DNA of 64,000 bases from Clostridia bacterium (GCA_910574835.1 CAJTDE010000022.1:1-64000); one strand, 5' to 3'. Shown: positions 17,232 to 25,825, counted from the stretch's first letter. The notes: a model not told the origin generated them from the letters alone. A program made the numbers and translations.

Positions 17232-17417
17232 TATTTTGGTTTTATACTGTGTTTAACAGTACACTTAACCTGTCTTATGAAACTGCTGACGATCCGTCAA
17301 TGCCCGCAGGAATGACTGTAAAGCGTACCTTCATGAACGAAAGTCCCTCCAACTCAAAGGGATGTATATGGGGGATATATATGGGGTACATACAATGTAA
17401 AAGAATGGAGAATCAAT

Positions 17418-17966
17418 ATGGGAAGACCAGCCACCAAATCAGATTTACTTACTGCCGCCGCTGTCAACTTTGAAAAATTAAACCAGCTTATTTCCTCACT
17501 CACCGAGGAGGAGCGAAACACTCCCTTTGACTTTTCCGGGGATGAGAAAAAGAAGGAAAACCACTGGAAACGCGACAAAAATCTCCGGGATATTTATATC
17601 CACCTCTATGAATGGCATCAGCTTCTTCTGCGCTTTGTGGCATCCAATGAAAACGGAGATCCGAAGCCCTTTATTCCCCGGCCTTATACCTGGAAAACCT
17701 ATGGCGATATGAATCTGGCCCTCTGGAAAAGGCATCAGGATACGACCTTGGAAGATGCACGGGATATGTTTTATAAGTCTCATGAAGAAGTTCTTCGCCT
17801 GGCGGAGCGTTATTCCAATGAAGAGCTTTTCACAAAAGGCGTATACAAATGGGTGGGCGGAAGCACCCTGGGTTCTTACTTTGTCAGTACCACATCCAGT
17901 CATTATGACTGGGCTATGAAAAAGCTGAAGGCTCACAAGAAGAATTGTAAAAATCAAACTGCATAA
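17418..17966 (+). CDS. ClbS/DfsB family four-helix bundle protein
   Basis: 182 residues, DinB-like helical fold of the ClbS/DfsB family. Family features are the MGRPATKSDLL start, the NLRDIYIHLYEWHQLLL helix near residue 54 with putative catalytic His, and the TWKTYGDMN segment. ClbS itself hydrolyses the cyclopropane of colibactin to protect the producer's DNA; most family members, like this, occur without a colibactin cluster and have unknown substrates. GGAG-like site (AATGGAG) upstream. Its position after a WYL regulator suggests ligand-controlled expression. Confidence 0.88.
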   Translation: MGRPATKSDLLTAAAVNFEKLNQLISSLTEEERNTPFDFSGDEKKKENHWKRDKNLRDIYIHLYEWHQLLLRFVASNENGDPKPFIPRPYTWKTYGDMNLALWKRHQDTTLEDARDMFYKSHEEVLRLAERYSNEELFTKGVYKWVGGSTLGSYFVSTTSSHYDWAMKKLKAHKKNCKNQTA

Positions 17967-17987
17967 TATTTCTATTATTTGTATACT

Positions 17988-18047
17988 TATCCGTACCCTT
18001 AGTGGACAAGGAGACACACGGTCCCTTGTCCACTGAGGGTACGGATA
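17988..18047 (+). repeat. Long hairpin after the ClbS-like gene
   Basis: TATCCGTACCCTTAGTGGAC pairs with GTCCACTGAGGGTACGGATA, with only one or two mismatches over about 24 bp. There is no T-tract, so it is either a processing/stability hairpin or a repeat rather than a classic terminator. The rest of the gap to 18221 shows no gene. Confidence 0.6.
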
Positions 18048-18221
18048 CCCATAAAGAACCATCTGAAAGAGCTATATGTTAAGGTACTCCTTTGAATAAG
18101 TTATCAAGAGGCCGCTGCGGAATACGCCGTCCGTCATTTTGCAGCCGCCTCTTCCATATCTTGTTGTTCCTAAATCAATAGAGTTTTGATAGATCCTGCG
18201 GCTGATCTCATTTTTAATTTC

Positions 18222-18914
18222 TCACCTTCTCCACGGCCGCTTTCTCCCAAGCCATCCCTTTTCCCTCCAATACGCTGCATCCACCGGATTCCAACCGCTT
18301 TTTTGTGCCAGTCTCATAATGTAAAAATAACATTTTGTCTTGAAAGAGGGCTTCACCCTGCCGTGATTCCTTCGGATCTCCTGTGCCAGTGCGGTTGTCC
18401 TTGCATCAATGCGCCGTTTAATCCTTGGCTTGACCTTGGCCCAGGATACCGCCGCAACACCTACGCCGTACCGGTAAGTCTTTGCAACGCCCCAGAAAAA
18501 AGTACTGTCCGCCATATCCTTGTTGGTACTCCTCATCCCGCCCCCTGCGGCAGTTGAAATGCAGACAGCCTGCTTTCGGAACATCCGCTCCTCCGGACGG
18601 TGCACCATCCACCGATATCCGTAATGATCCAAAAAGCTCTTCATCGCTCCCGTCACATGATATACATACACCGGACTTGCCAGAATGATCACATCCGCAC
18701 TGTCAATCGCTTCCGTAATGGGCTTCAAAGTCTCGTAATGCGGACACATTGATTCCGATTTTTCAAAACACCTGGTGCATCCGATACAGAAAGCCCCGAA
18801 ATCCCTGGGCAGGAAAAATTCCGTGATATCGCCCTCCAGTTTTTCCGCAAGCATTCTTGCAATATGATAGGTGGAGCCTTTATGACTTTGGCCGTGTATT
18901 ATAGTGATTTTCAT
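18222..18914 (-). CDS. Flavodoxin-like NAD(P)H-dependent FMN reductase
   Basis: 230 residues starting MKITIIHGQSHKGST, the FMN-phosphate loop of the NADPH-dependent FMN reductase/flavodoxin superfamily. Further along are IGCTRCFEKSESMCPHY, a cysteine-containing segment typical of the iron-sulfur flavoprotein-like branch, and ILASPVYVYHVTGAMKSFLDHY, the flavin ring loop. I start at 18914 because AAGGAGAG precedes it; the longer frame has no such site. Probably a cytoplasmic redox enzyme of unknown substrate. It lies 75 nt behind the antitoxin gene. Confidence 0.88.
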   Translation of the reverse strand: MKITIIHGQSHKGSTYHIARMLAEKLEGDITEFFLPRDFGAFCIGCTRCFEKSESMCPHYETLKPITEAIDSADVIILASPVYVYHVTGAMKSFLDHYGYRWMVHRPEERMFRKQAVCISTAAGGGMRSTNKDMADSTFFWGVAKTYRYGVGVAAVSWAKVKPRIKRRIDARTTALAQEIRRNHGRVKPSFKTKCYFYIMRLAQKSGWNPVDAAYWREKGWLGRKRPWRR

Positions 18915-18988
18915 TGTTACTCTCCTTGTTGATTTTTCTTCCGTTCTCCCGGCTTCAAGATGACAATCTCCGCTCAAATTATCACTTC

Positions 18989-19306
18989 TCATGCCTTCAC
19001 AATCTTCAAATCATACCCCAAAGCTTTGACCATACTATAAAACAGCTTCAAAGACGGACTGTGCTCCTTATTCTCTATGCGGGAAATCGCCTGCTGCTTA
19101 TTCCCTGTCAGCTTTGCCAGCTGGCTCTGAGACATTTTCTGTGCTTTTCGCAGACGGACGATTTCATCAATCAGCTCCTTCTCTTTGTCATAAGCAGTAA
19201 ATGTCGGCACCGGCATATCTTCCTTTTGTACCAAAGGAATCTCTCCTCTTTCGATCTCAGCCGCCTCCAACAGCCCCTGGATGGTATTGTCAAAAAAATC
19301 GCCCAT
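18989..19306 (-). CDS. XRE-family antitoxin of a HigB/RelE-type toxin-antitoxin pair
   Basis: 105-residue DNA-binding protein. A flexible N-terminal region (about 1-45) is followed by a Cro/C1 helix-turn-helix (RLRKAQKMSQSQLAKLTGNK ... ISRIENKEHSPSL, about 50-95). The start codon lies 3 nt behind the remains of a toxin gene, the usual toxin-first order of HigBA-like loci. Because the toxin is broken, this antitoxin is probably an orphan that may still repress its promoter. Confidence 0.85.
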   Translation of the reverse strand: MGDFFDNTIQGLLEAAEIERGEIPLVQKEDMPVPTFTAYDKEKELIDEIVRLRKAQKMSQSQLAKLTGNKQQAISRIENKEHSPSLKLFYSMVKALGYDLKIVKA

Positions 19307-19309
19307 GAA

Positions 19310-19524
19310 CTATCCCTCCTTCAAAATTTTTACCGCGGCTTTAAATGCCTTTTTCTCATCCTCCGTCAAATCATCTTTCTTATACCGCCTGTTCCCTGGA
19401 TCGTATCACCGGTCTTCGGATTCCGTAATAATGCATTCTCCAATTCTCTTAAATTTTCATCAGTCAAGCCTAACTCCTTCCATCTGTTGGTAAATATCGG
19501 AACTTCTATAAAAGTCCTTTTCAT
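19310..19524 (-). pseudogene. HigB/RelE-family toxin gene with internal deletion
   Basis: The first part encodes MKRTFIEVPIFTNRWKELG ... KTGDTIQGTGGIRK, the N-terminus of a RelE/HigB-like toxin, then stops at a TGA. In a shifted frame the same stretch continues KKDDLTEDEKKAFKAAVKIL and ends at TAG just before the antitoxin ATG, exactly the C-terminus expected for this family. The central 35-40 residues of the RelE fold, with the catalytic strand (usually RxIYYVDF-like), are missing. The junction sits on AGAAAGATG, which could encode both flanks (RKM and KKD), so the loss fits a microhomology deletion. A palindromic element has also landed 17 bp upstream. Confidence 0.8.
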
Positions 19525-19540
19525 ACGCTCTAATTCCTTT

Positions 19541-19706
19541 CTAGTAGTCCGTATCGGAAATCCTTGTGCATATTTCCGGTCTATTTCTCCGATAGCACAG
19601 GTCAAAAAGCCTCGCCGTAGCACCACTACGTCTGCGTTTTTTGACCTGCACTCTCGGAAAAATATCCTCAGAAATATGCACAAGGATTTCCAGTACGGAC
19701 TACTAG
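19541..19706. mobile_element. 166-bp palindromic MITE-like element, copy 1
   Basis: Bounded by CTAGTAGTCCGTA and its complement TACGGACTACTAG. Inside, GGAAATCCTTGTGCATATTTC pairs with the complementary stretch near the other end, and GTCAAAAA pairs with TTTTTTGAC around the centre. The whole element can fold into one hairpin. It has no coding capacity of its own. An identical copy, also 166 bp and in the same orientation, lies at 41310-41475. Both ends carry CTAG, which may be a target duplication or part of the terminal repeat. Confidence 0.85.
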
Positions 19707-19876
19707 TTTTATAGTATACAACATTTTTGTTGTAATATCAATAAGTTTTTTCATAAAATGGGTAAATCAGCAGAAAACAACTGACAGATAAACCAAGAAT
19801 CGTAAATAGAAAATCAAAGCCCCCGAGGGGAATCAAAAATCTCAATGAATCAAACGCAATTACGCAGATAACACCA

Positions 19877-19913
19877 AAAGAAGGACACCCCACCTCACGG
19901 GGTATCCTTCTTT
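19877..19913 (-). terminator. Terminator of the acs operon
   Basis: Minus-strand sense AAAGAAGGATACCCC-gtgaggt-GGGGTGTCCTTCTTTTGG, a strong hairpin ending in a T-run 78 nt behind the acsE stop. The 71-codon ORF across it (19738-19953) is not credible. Confidence 0.85.
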
Positions 19914-19990
19914 CGTACAGCTTACGCCTCTTATCAAACCAATCTAAAACCAATACCAGGAAAACGATCTAAAACTTAATTTTCCTTGTA

Positions 19991-20779
19991 CTAGATCTCC
20001 AGATAAGAATCCGCATAAAGATTATTATTCTTAATAATATCACAGGACTTAATGGTCTCCATCAACCGCAGATCATTGGGGTTTACAATAGCGGAGGTCA
20101 GACCGTTCATCATAGCCATAGCAACCATAGCAGAGTCCATAATCGGACGAATGTGCTTGGGCATACCATTGGAGTTGTTGGACAGGCCGCCGGTGCTCTG
20201 CATACCCATATCGGAGATCATCTTAATAAACTCCAAAACCTGCATCTGCTTATCCTGCATACCCTTGATAACCAGGAACAGCGGGTCAAACCACATATCC
20301 TCGTCAACAGCCATGCCATGCTCCATGCCGCGCTCCATCATGGTCTGCATATACATCATACGCTCGTCATTATCCTTGGCAATACCCTCGCCGTTGCAAA
20401 GAGCGATTACAATCGCATCATTGGCTGCTGCCAGGTCAATGTACTCGATTCTGCCTGCTGCGTCAGCAGAGTTTACAATCGGCTTTCCCTTGGAACGATT
20501 ATAAACGGAAATACCGGCCTCGATAGCTGCCACATTGGAGGTATCCAGTGCCAGAGGAACATTATCAAAATTGCCCTGCAAAAGCTCAACGGCCCACTTC
20601 ATCAGCTCCGGTCCGTCATTCTCAGCCGGCCCGATGTTTACATCCAGATAGGTTGCGCCTGCATCCAGCTGCTGCTTTGCACGCTTTAAGATCGGCTCCG
20701 GATCTCTCTCTGTAAATGCACGGTTAATTGCCGGTGCTGTTGTAGAAAGTCTCTCGCCAATAACAACAAATTTTGCCAT
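19991..20779 (-). CDS. acsE: Methyl-THF:corrinoid iron-sulfur protein methyltransferase
   Basis: Transfers the methyl group of methyl-tetrahydrofolate to the cobalt of the corrinoid protein AcsCD in the Wood-Ljungdahl pathway. 262 residues, the same length as the Moorella enzyme. Pterin-binding TIM-barrel signatures: FVVIGERLSTTAPAI at the N-terminus, ATYLDVNIGPAENDG near 55, and GLSNNSNGMP near 195 with the Asn that contacts the folate. I start at 20779 with AAGGAGAAG upstream. Last gene of the acs cluster; a 150-nt gap with a GTCAAGC/GCTTGAC hairpin separates it from acsC. Confidence 0.96.
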   Translation of the reverse strand: MAKFVVIGERLSTTAPAINRAFTERDPEPILKRAKQQLDAGATYLDVNIGPAENDGPELMKWAVELLQGNFDNVPLALDTSNVAAIEAGISVYNRSKGKPIVNSADAAGRIEYIDLAAANDAIVIALCNGEGIAKDNDERMMYMQTMMERGMEHGMAVDEDMWFDPLFLVIKGMQDKQMQVLEFIKMISDMGMQSTGGLSNNSNGMPKHIRPIMDSAMVAMAMMNGLTSAIVNPNDLRLMETIKSCDIIKNNNLYADSYLEI

Positions 20780-20977
20780 AGTTCTTCTCCTTTTTTCGGG
20801 CTGACAGCCGCCCGGAAGCAAATCCGGGCAGCTCCATCCCGTCCTATTTTCATTAAAATCATATTATAAGCGTCAAGCCCGGAAGCTTCCCTCCAAGCTT
20901 GACCATCACAGTTACTTTCAGTATACGTTCAGCCACACCGCTTGTAAAACCTCACCTACGATGTTCCAAACTATATC

Positions 20978-21697
20978 TTAGATCTCGCCGTTAGCCTGCA
21001 TGTCCTTTAAGAACTTCACAAGCTGAACTGCCTCGTTGGGCGCTACGATTACTTCCCATCCCGGAAGCTTCGCCTCAATATCACCCTTCAGAACAGCTAC
21101 CTTACCGGGAATGATAAGCTTTCTGCTCTTTACCTTCGGCTCCACGTTCTCAATGATGAACTTGGAAACAGAGGTAGAGGACAGCTTGCCTGCCGCCCAT
21201 GCGGTCAGTACGGAAAGTCCGCCTGCATCGCTGATTACCAGGTTACAGGGAACGCCGGAGCGCTCCAGCTCGCCGGATACAACGAAGTAGGTCAGAGCAA
21301 AGTCAACGGTAGTCAGACATACGGAATTTTCATCCGCGCCGTTGAGGGCATAGATGCCCGGCTCCACCTTCATGGGCTTCTGCGGATCGGTAAATACGTT
21401 CTGACGCAGGCCGTAAAGCGGAAGCGCCTGTGCATAGTTCATGCTCTCCATTACAATTACGGAACCATATTTCACGGTAAACAGGGAAGCCAAAGCTGCC
21501 TGCATAACGGAATCTCCGGGAGCCAGAGCGCCCACATTTACGATGGAGGGATAACCAAAGGTACGATCCGTATTCTTCAGAGCCGCCCGGCGAATCTGAA
21601 CGGTAGTAGCAAATGCATCCTTAACGGAAGCCGTTCCCACATTCAGAACCAGGTTCTTGTTGCCGAGCTTCTCAATGGCAGCAACGGTATCATACAA
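20978..21697 (-). CDS. acsC: C-terminal half of AcsC (corrinoid iron-sulfur protein large subunit), frameshifted
   Basis: Encodes the second half of the TIM barrel and the cobalamin-binding C-terminal domain of AcsC (RTFGYPSIVNV, GIYALNGADENSVCLTT, SDAGGLSVLTAWAAGKLS and the final GWEVIVAPNEA). It opens with a TTG (LYDTVAAIEKLGNKN) that has no ribosome binding site and lies within the end of the N-terminal half, in another frame. Together the halves give about 450 residues, the normal AcsC length. The break is inside the barrel, not between domains, so it looks like a true frameshift or a sequence error rather than two natural genes. Confidence 0.9.
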   Translation of the reverse strand: MYDTVAAIEKLGNKNLVLNVGTASVKDAFATTVQIRRAALKNTDRTFGYPSIVNVGALAPGDSVMQAALASLFTVKYGSVIVMESMNYAQALPLYGLRQNVFTDPQKPMKVEPGIYALNGADENSVCLTTVDFALTYFVVSGELERSGVPCNLVISDAGGLSVLTAWAAGKLSSTSVSKFIIENVEPKVKSRKLIIPGKVAVLKGDIEAKLPGWEVIVAPNEAVQLVKFLKDMQANGEI

Positions 21698-22325
21698 TTA
21701 TGTCCGCGCCGCGAACACCCAGAACCACGCCTGCCTCAGTCGCCAGCTTGCTCATTGCCTCGTAGTTGGAAGCGTCAGCGCCGTCTAAGATCGGCTTGCT
21801 GTCCTTGCATACGTCCAGAGCGGCCTTAGCCACATCTACGTTGGTACAGTTCAGAACCAGAGTCTTTCCGCTCTCCGCCGCCTTCTTTACGAACTCCGCA
21901 TAGCCTTCCGGTGTGCAGCCGCCGCAGTAATCCAGATACAGCATCTCCACGTGCATACGCTCGCCGATACGGTCATAGTCTACGGTTTTAGCCGCCTCAA
22001 GCTTGGCGTCCATATTTTCCTCGCAGCAGGAAACGGAAACCGCATAGCGGGATTTGCTCACATATGTTTTCTCGTGACGGAACAGCACAGTCTCGCCGCC
22101 CAGTGTGTACTCTGCGTCGCCGGTACCTGCCTTGATGGTCTTCATAGGCGGTGCGGTAGCCTCGGAAAGCGTTGCCAGTGCGTCGTCGGACATGTGGGGA
22201 CACTTAGTAATGTCAACCGCGCCCTGTGCCACCTTCATCGCAAATGCCATACAGGTAGGACTTCCACACTCCTTACAGTTTGTCTTCGGTGTTAATTTAA
22301 AAATGTCTAAGCCTTTTAATGCCAT
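21690..22325 (-). CDS. acsC: N-terminal half of AcsC (corrinoid iron-sulfur protein large subunit), frameshifted
   Basis: Encodes the [4Fe-4S] domain of AcsC with its four cysteines (NCKECGSPTC near residues 16-25 and CPHM near 42) and the first half of the TIM barrel. The frame ends GVRGADIIV-stop, whereas homologues continue GAD-x-x-x-L-Y. Compared with the expected codon path, the junction GACATAATTGTATGAT is short by a number of bases not divisible by three (probably 5 lost). Start ATG preceded by GGAGGAG, 24 nt behind acsD. AcsC with AcsD carries the methyl group on cobalamin to acetyl-CoA synthase; loss would block acetogenesis. Confidence 0.92.
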   Translation of the reverse strand: MALKGLDIFKLTPKTNCKECGSPTCMAFAMKVAQGAVDITKCPHMSDDALATLSEATAPPMKTIKAGTGDAEYTLGGETVLFRHEKTYVSKSRYAVSVSCCEENMDAKLEAAKTVDYDRIGERMHVEMLYLDYCGGCTPEGYAEFVKKAAESGKTLVLNCTNVDVAKAALDVCKDSKPILDGADASNYEAMSKLATEAGVVLGVRGADIIV

Positions 22326-22349
22326 AGTAATTTCTCCTCCTTCCCTCGA

Positions 22350-23291
22350 TTAAACCAGTTCTTTGATTAATTTCGAAATCGTTGCAACCGATGTGGGATG
22401 TTTCAAAATTACGGCATTGGAACCAGACGCCAGTACTGCTGCAGCCGTTTCTACTTCCATATCGATACCACGCTCTTCCTGGGAACCCCATTCCGGCATG
22501 TCAGCCTCGGAAGCCATAGCCTCCTTCACGCTCCATGCTTCTTCCGCAACGGGAGTGATGATAGGCATCTGAAGCTGTGCGTCGTTCTGGGACAGAGCCG
22601 CCGCCTTGATACGATCCATTGTGGATACCACATACTCAAAGCCGTAGCCTGCTGCTGCGGAACCTACGTTCATCACAACATTTGCCTGATCTACGCCAAG
22701 CTGTCCGATAAGTACGTTAAGCTGCTTTGCAAGGTTGATATCTACGGCGGACTCTGCGCCTACCTTCTGATTGTAAGCCAGTCCTGCAGCGGCGGCTACG
22801 CCCTTGTAGTTCTCTTCTCTTGCAGATAAAATAAGTACGTTCTTTCCCTGGAGAGCCTCAGCAACCTTGGCAAACAGCTCTGCGTCCTTCTCCACGTGCT
22901 TGCAGCCCTCGATCACAAGGGGAGCTGTGACAGCGTCGCCCACTTCCTTTGCGATGGCAACACAATCCTCCACGGACTTGTTCTCGCCGTTGGGGTCCGC
23001 ACCCTCAAAACGAAGTACAACAAAGTCTGCGCCCGGCATCTCCTCAGCCTTCTTTGCAATCTCCGCAAAGCTTGTGCATCCGTTGTAGTAGTCCTTGATC
23101 CCAGCAGGCTCATTTTCCAGACCCATGTCCGTAATCATAACTCCTACCTTGGGTGCGTTCTCGATTGGCGCGTCAAATGTGTAGAAAGGCAGTACATTCT
23201 CTCCGCCAAGCTTTACTGCTTTGTCTCCGGTACCGATCTCTACGGTACGGATAGCAGCGTTAAACTTTCCTGATTTTCCATTAAACGGCAT
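22350..23291 (-). CDS. acsD: Corrinoid iron-sulfur protein small subunit
   Basis: 313-residue TIM-barrel subunit of the AcsCD heterodimer, which accepts the methyl group from AcsE and passes it to AcsB. Characteristic pieces: the FNAAIRTVEIGTG start, GVMITDMGLENEPAGIKDYY near 50, FVVLRFEGADPNGENKS near 93 and the C-terminal EEAWSVKEAMASE. Length agrees with the family (about 310-325). GGAGG-type site before the ATG. It lies between acsC and acsB; a perfect 16-bp hairpin separates it from acsB. Confidence 0.96.
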   Translation of the reverse strand: MPFNGKSGKFNAAIRTVEIGTGDKAVKLGGENVLPFYTFDAPIENAPKVGVMITDMGLENEPAGIKDYYNGCTSFAEIAKKAEEMPGADFVVLRFEGADPNGENKSVEDCVAIAKEVGDAVTAPLVIEGCKHVEKDAELFAKVAEALQGKNVLILSAREENYKGVAAAAGLAYNQKVGAESAVDINLAKQLNVLIGQLGVDQANVVMNVGSAAAGYGFEYVVSTMDRIKAAALSQNDAQLQMPIITPVAEEAWSVKEAMASEADMPEWGSQEERGIDMEVETAAAVLASGSNAVILKHPTSVATISKLIKELV

Positions 23292-23320
23292 TTCTTAGTT
23301 ACCTCCTTTATCTTTTACAC

Positions 23321-23360
23321 GGTTTTAAGCATAGGGTCTTGCCTCCCTATGCTTAAAACC
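23321..23360 (-). promoter_or_regulatory. Perfect 16-bp hairpin between acsB and acsD
   Basis: GGTTTTAAGCATAGGG and CCCTATGCTTAAAACC flank an 8-nt loop. No T-tract follows, so it is more likely an mRNA-processing or stabilising hairpin, or a partial attenuator, than a terminator. It could set different levels of AcsB and AcsCD. Confidence 0.65.
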
Positions 23361-23381
23361 TAAATGCTAACACATATTATA

Positions 23382-25520
23382 CTACATCATCGGGTCCATG
23401 CCAAGTGCCGGATGTCCTTTTTCTGTTAAGAACTCCAGTAAGGTTTCCGGATCTTCCGCTATGGTCTCGTCTCCCACCATATCGGTGAAGTTCTCGATGC
23501 CGTAAAGCTCCTTGGCTGTCTCATTGAGACGCTCCGCAACGGTTTCTTTCAGCTCTTTGGGCATCCATACGATACGCTCGATTCCGCCCTCGGCCTTCAT
23601 AAACTTCTTGGAAGCGATGAAGTGCTTTCCGTGTCCCATAAAGCCCGGTGTCTGCACGCCGCCGCCCGTCATGGAAGCCAGCTCCGGGAAGGTCATTCCA
23701 AGAGGAGTCATGCCTGCATACTCACGGTTTGCAATGATAACGCCGTTGGAGAATGGCTCAATACCGCAGATACACTCAAAGCATCCGCAGGAGGTCATGG
23801 GGTTCTCCATAATGGAGTACAGAGATACGTTCTCCAGTGCTCCCTGAGAGTACATCTTCACAGCCTCATTTACATCCTCATACTCGCCGGTGCGCTCGTC
23901 GATCACGCGCTCCTTGGTGATAACCTGGCAGGGTCCCTGAGGATCCAGCTCGTTGGTTGCCTTAGCGTCAAGCCATGAAACGGCTCCGCACAGACCCAGA
24001 CGCTCCGGAGTTACCACGCATACGTGGGACGGGGAGAATGCCTGACACAGGATACAGCTGTAGTAAACCTCTACGGACTCGTCGGTCAGAGTGCGCAGAC
24101 GGTCGTCACGCTTATCAAAGGACGGAACAGCCAGATTGTGGCGAAGCTCCGTACACTTCTCCGGATCGGTGATAACCTTTACCTGGCACTTGTCAACAAC
24201 GGCGTCAAACTCATTCTTAATCTTTGCGTAGAGCACTTCTCCGATATGTTTTGCACGGAAGCCCGCCTCAAATGCAGCCTTGCCCACACGCACGCGGATC
24301 ATGTCACGCTGTCCGGTATGCATTACGCCCTCGATACAGTTCAGGTAGCTGTGGAACTTACGCTCAAATACCGGCTCAAAGTCGGACTGCATGTTCCGTC
24401 CGGCAACTTCTACGATGTAGCCGATGCTGTGCTTTGTTCCTACCTCGAACTCGTCAAAGTCCGGTCCGATTACTTCAATCTTGTGATCCTCTACCTCGGA
24501 AGCCTCCTTGGTCTGTACCAGCTCGAAGCAGTCTACGCGGGAGCCGTCAAACTCAACCTGCATATCGCCCCGGCGGATAATCTCGCCCTCAAATGCGGAT
24601 GCAAATGCAACGGGAATATCAATATCCGTTACCTTGATCTTCACATCTCTTGCCTCAATGGAGGTAGGATTGAATTTCTCGGTATCGCCCTGGAGAATTA
24701 AGCTCTTGGGTACGTTCATTCCCTTCAGGCTTTCCAGATCGTTGGAGATAACCGGGAAGCCGAATGCGATTGCGCCGGCGCCGCAGCCTACGGTCAAATC
24801 GTCAACAGGAGCAAATGCATTTACAAATGCAAATACACGCTCAAAGGTGTACTTCATCAGATTCGGCAAATCCCCCGGTGTAATGTTGCCGAAGATCAGT
24901 GCCGCACGAAGTGCGATGGAAACTACGTGAGCAGCGGAGGTGATGTCCTTGCCCATCAGAGTTACACGTACATTGAAGCCTGTGTTGTAGCCGGCCTCAA
25001 TCAGCTGATCGCAGATGCCGCCTACGCAGGTTACGAAGTTGCCCTGTGCCTGGTAGCTCTTTACCAGTGCAACGGCTTCCTCTACGGAAGGAGCTGCGTT
25101 AATGATAACCGGAACGCCGGGGATATCGCCTGTTACCAGGGGAACGCCCAGCTCACGGATCATGGCGTCTGTGAAATGTCCTACGTATGGCTCTTCGTAG
25201 GGCACGGCACCGTCCATGTACTTCATAGTCTCGATGATCTCCGCAGCCAGAGCTGTTGCGATACCGGACTGGAATACATTATGTAAACGTTCCTTTCTTG
25301 TCATCATTTCCTTGATTCTTCCCTCAAGAGCGGCCTTCACCTCTCCTAAGGTGGTCAGCTTCTCTCCTGTTACCGCATAGTAGCAGGGAAGGCTGTATGC
25401 GGTGCTCGGCAGGGATACTGCCGCATCGGCGCCATGCTTTTCCAATGCTTCTGCAACCGATTTCTCAGCCCAGGCATACATTTCACCTGAACCGCTGAAT
25501 ACTCTGTCAAATAATGTCAC
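23382..25520 (-). CDS. acsB: Acetyl-CoA synthase (CODH/ACS complex ACS subunit)
   Basis: Makes acetyl-CoA from CO, the methyl group on AcsC and CoA at the Ni-Ni-[4Fe-4S] A-cluster. 712 residues (Moorella 729). A-cluster ligands are all visible: YYSCILCQAFSPSHVC followed by GLCGA for the cubane and bridging cysteines, and the CGC motif in TSCGCFEC for the distal nickel. The N-terminal CODH-contact domain and middle domain are present. GTG start with AGGAGG 8 nt upstream. Its leader holds two tandem 109-bp hairpin repeats. Confidence 0.97.
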   Translation of the reverse strand: MTLFDRVFSGSGEMYAWAEKSVAEALEKHGADAAVSLPSTAYSLPCYYAVTGEKLTTLGEVKAALEGRIKEMMTRKERLHNVFQSGIATALAAEIIETMKYMDGAVPYEEPYVGHFTDAMIRELGVPLVTGDIPGVPVIINAAPSVEEAVALVKSYQAQGNFVTCVGGICDQLIEAGYNTGFNVRVTLMGKDITSAAHVVSIALRAALIFGNITPGDLPNLMKYTFERVFAFVNAFAPVDDLTVGCGAGAIAFGFPVISNDLESLKGMNVPKSLILQGDTEKFNPTSIEARDVKIKVTDIDIPVAFASAFEGEIIRRGDMQVEFDGSRVDCFELVQTKEASEVEDHKIEVIGPDFDEFEVGTKHSIGYIVEVAGRNMQSDFEPVFERKFHSYLNCIEGVMHTGQRDMIRVRVGKAAFEAGFRAKHIGEVLYAKIKNEFDAVVDKCQVKVITDPEKCTELRHNLAVPSFDKRDDRLRTLTDESVEVYYSCILCQAFSPSHVCVVTPERLGLCGAVSWLDAKATNELDPQGPCQVITKERVIDERTGEYEDVNEAVKMYSQGALENVSLYSIMENPMTSCGCFECICGIEPFSNGVIIANREYAGMTPLGMTFPELASMTGGGVQTPGFMGHGKHFIASKKFMKAEGGIERIVWMPKELKETVAERLNETAKELYGIENFTDMVGDETIAEDPETLLEFLTEKGHPALGMDPMM

Positions 25521-25536
25521 GGTATAAACCTCCTAT

Positions 25537-25756
25537 TTATAAGTTCCGCTTCCGCCCTTCCAGTACACCCTTTTCCAGAACAATTTCCGGCCGCAAAAGG
25601 CATACGTCCGTAAATCCTTCTGTGCACTGTCTGGGCTTCGCTGTTTTATAAGTTCCGCTTCCGCCCTTCCGGTACACCCTTTTCCAGAACAATTTCCGGC
25701 CGCAAAAGGCATACGTCCGTAAATCCTTCTGTGCACTGTCCGGGCTTCGCTGTTTT
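25537..25756 (-). repeat. Two tandem 109-bp family-1 hairpin repeats before acsB
   Basis: Units at 25537-25645 and 25646-25754 differ at only two positions. In gene sense each contains GGATTTACGGACGTATGCC and TTTTGCGGCCGGAAATT, flanked by imperfect outer arms (GCGAAGCCC/GGGCGGAAGC); the proximal copy runs into TAAATAGGAGG of acsB. Near identity points to a recent duplication. Confidence 0.85.
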
Positions 25757-25825
25757 ATTAGCTGCAAGCAGTACATGGCGGAAACTCAAATGCTTTTCCG
25801 GCTTGTGCACTGCGTAAACTATTCA

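Noticed and set aside
19738-19953. 71-codon minus-strand ORF behind acsE
   Set aside because: It crosses the acs operon terminator and has no ribosome binding site.
25533-25776. Two repetitive 67-79-codon ORFs before acsB
   Set aside because: Produced by the tandem 109-bp hairpin repeats; no start signal.
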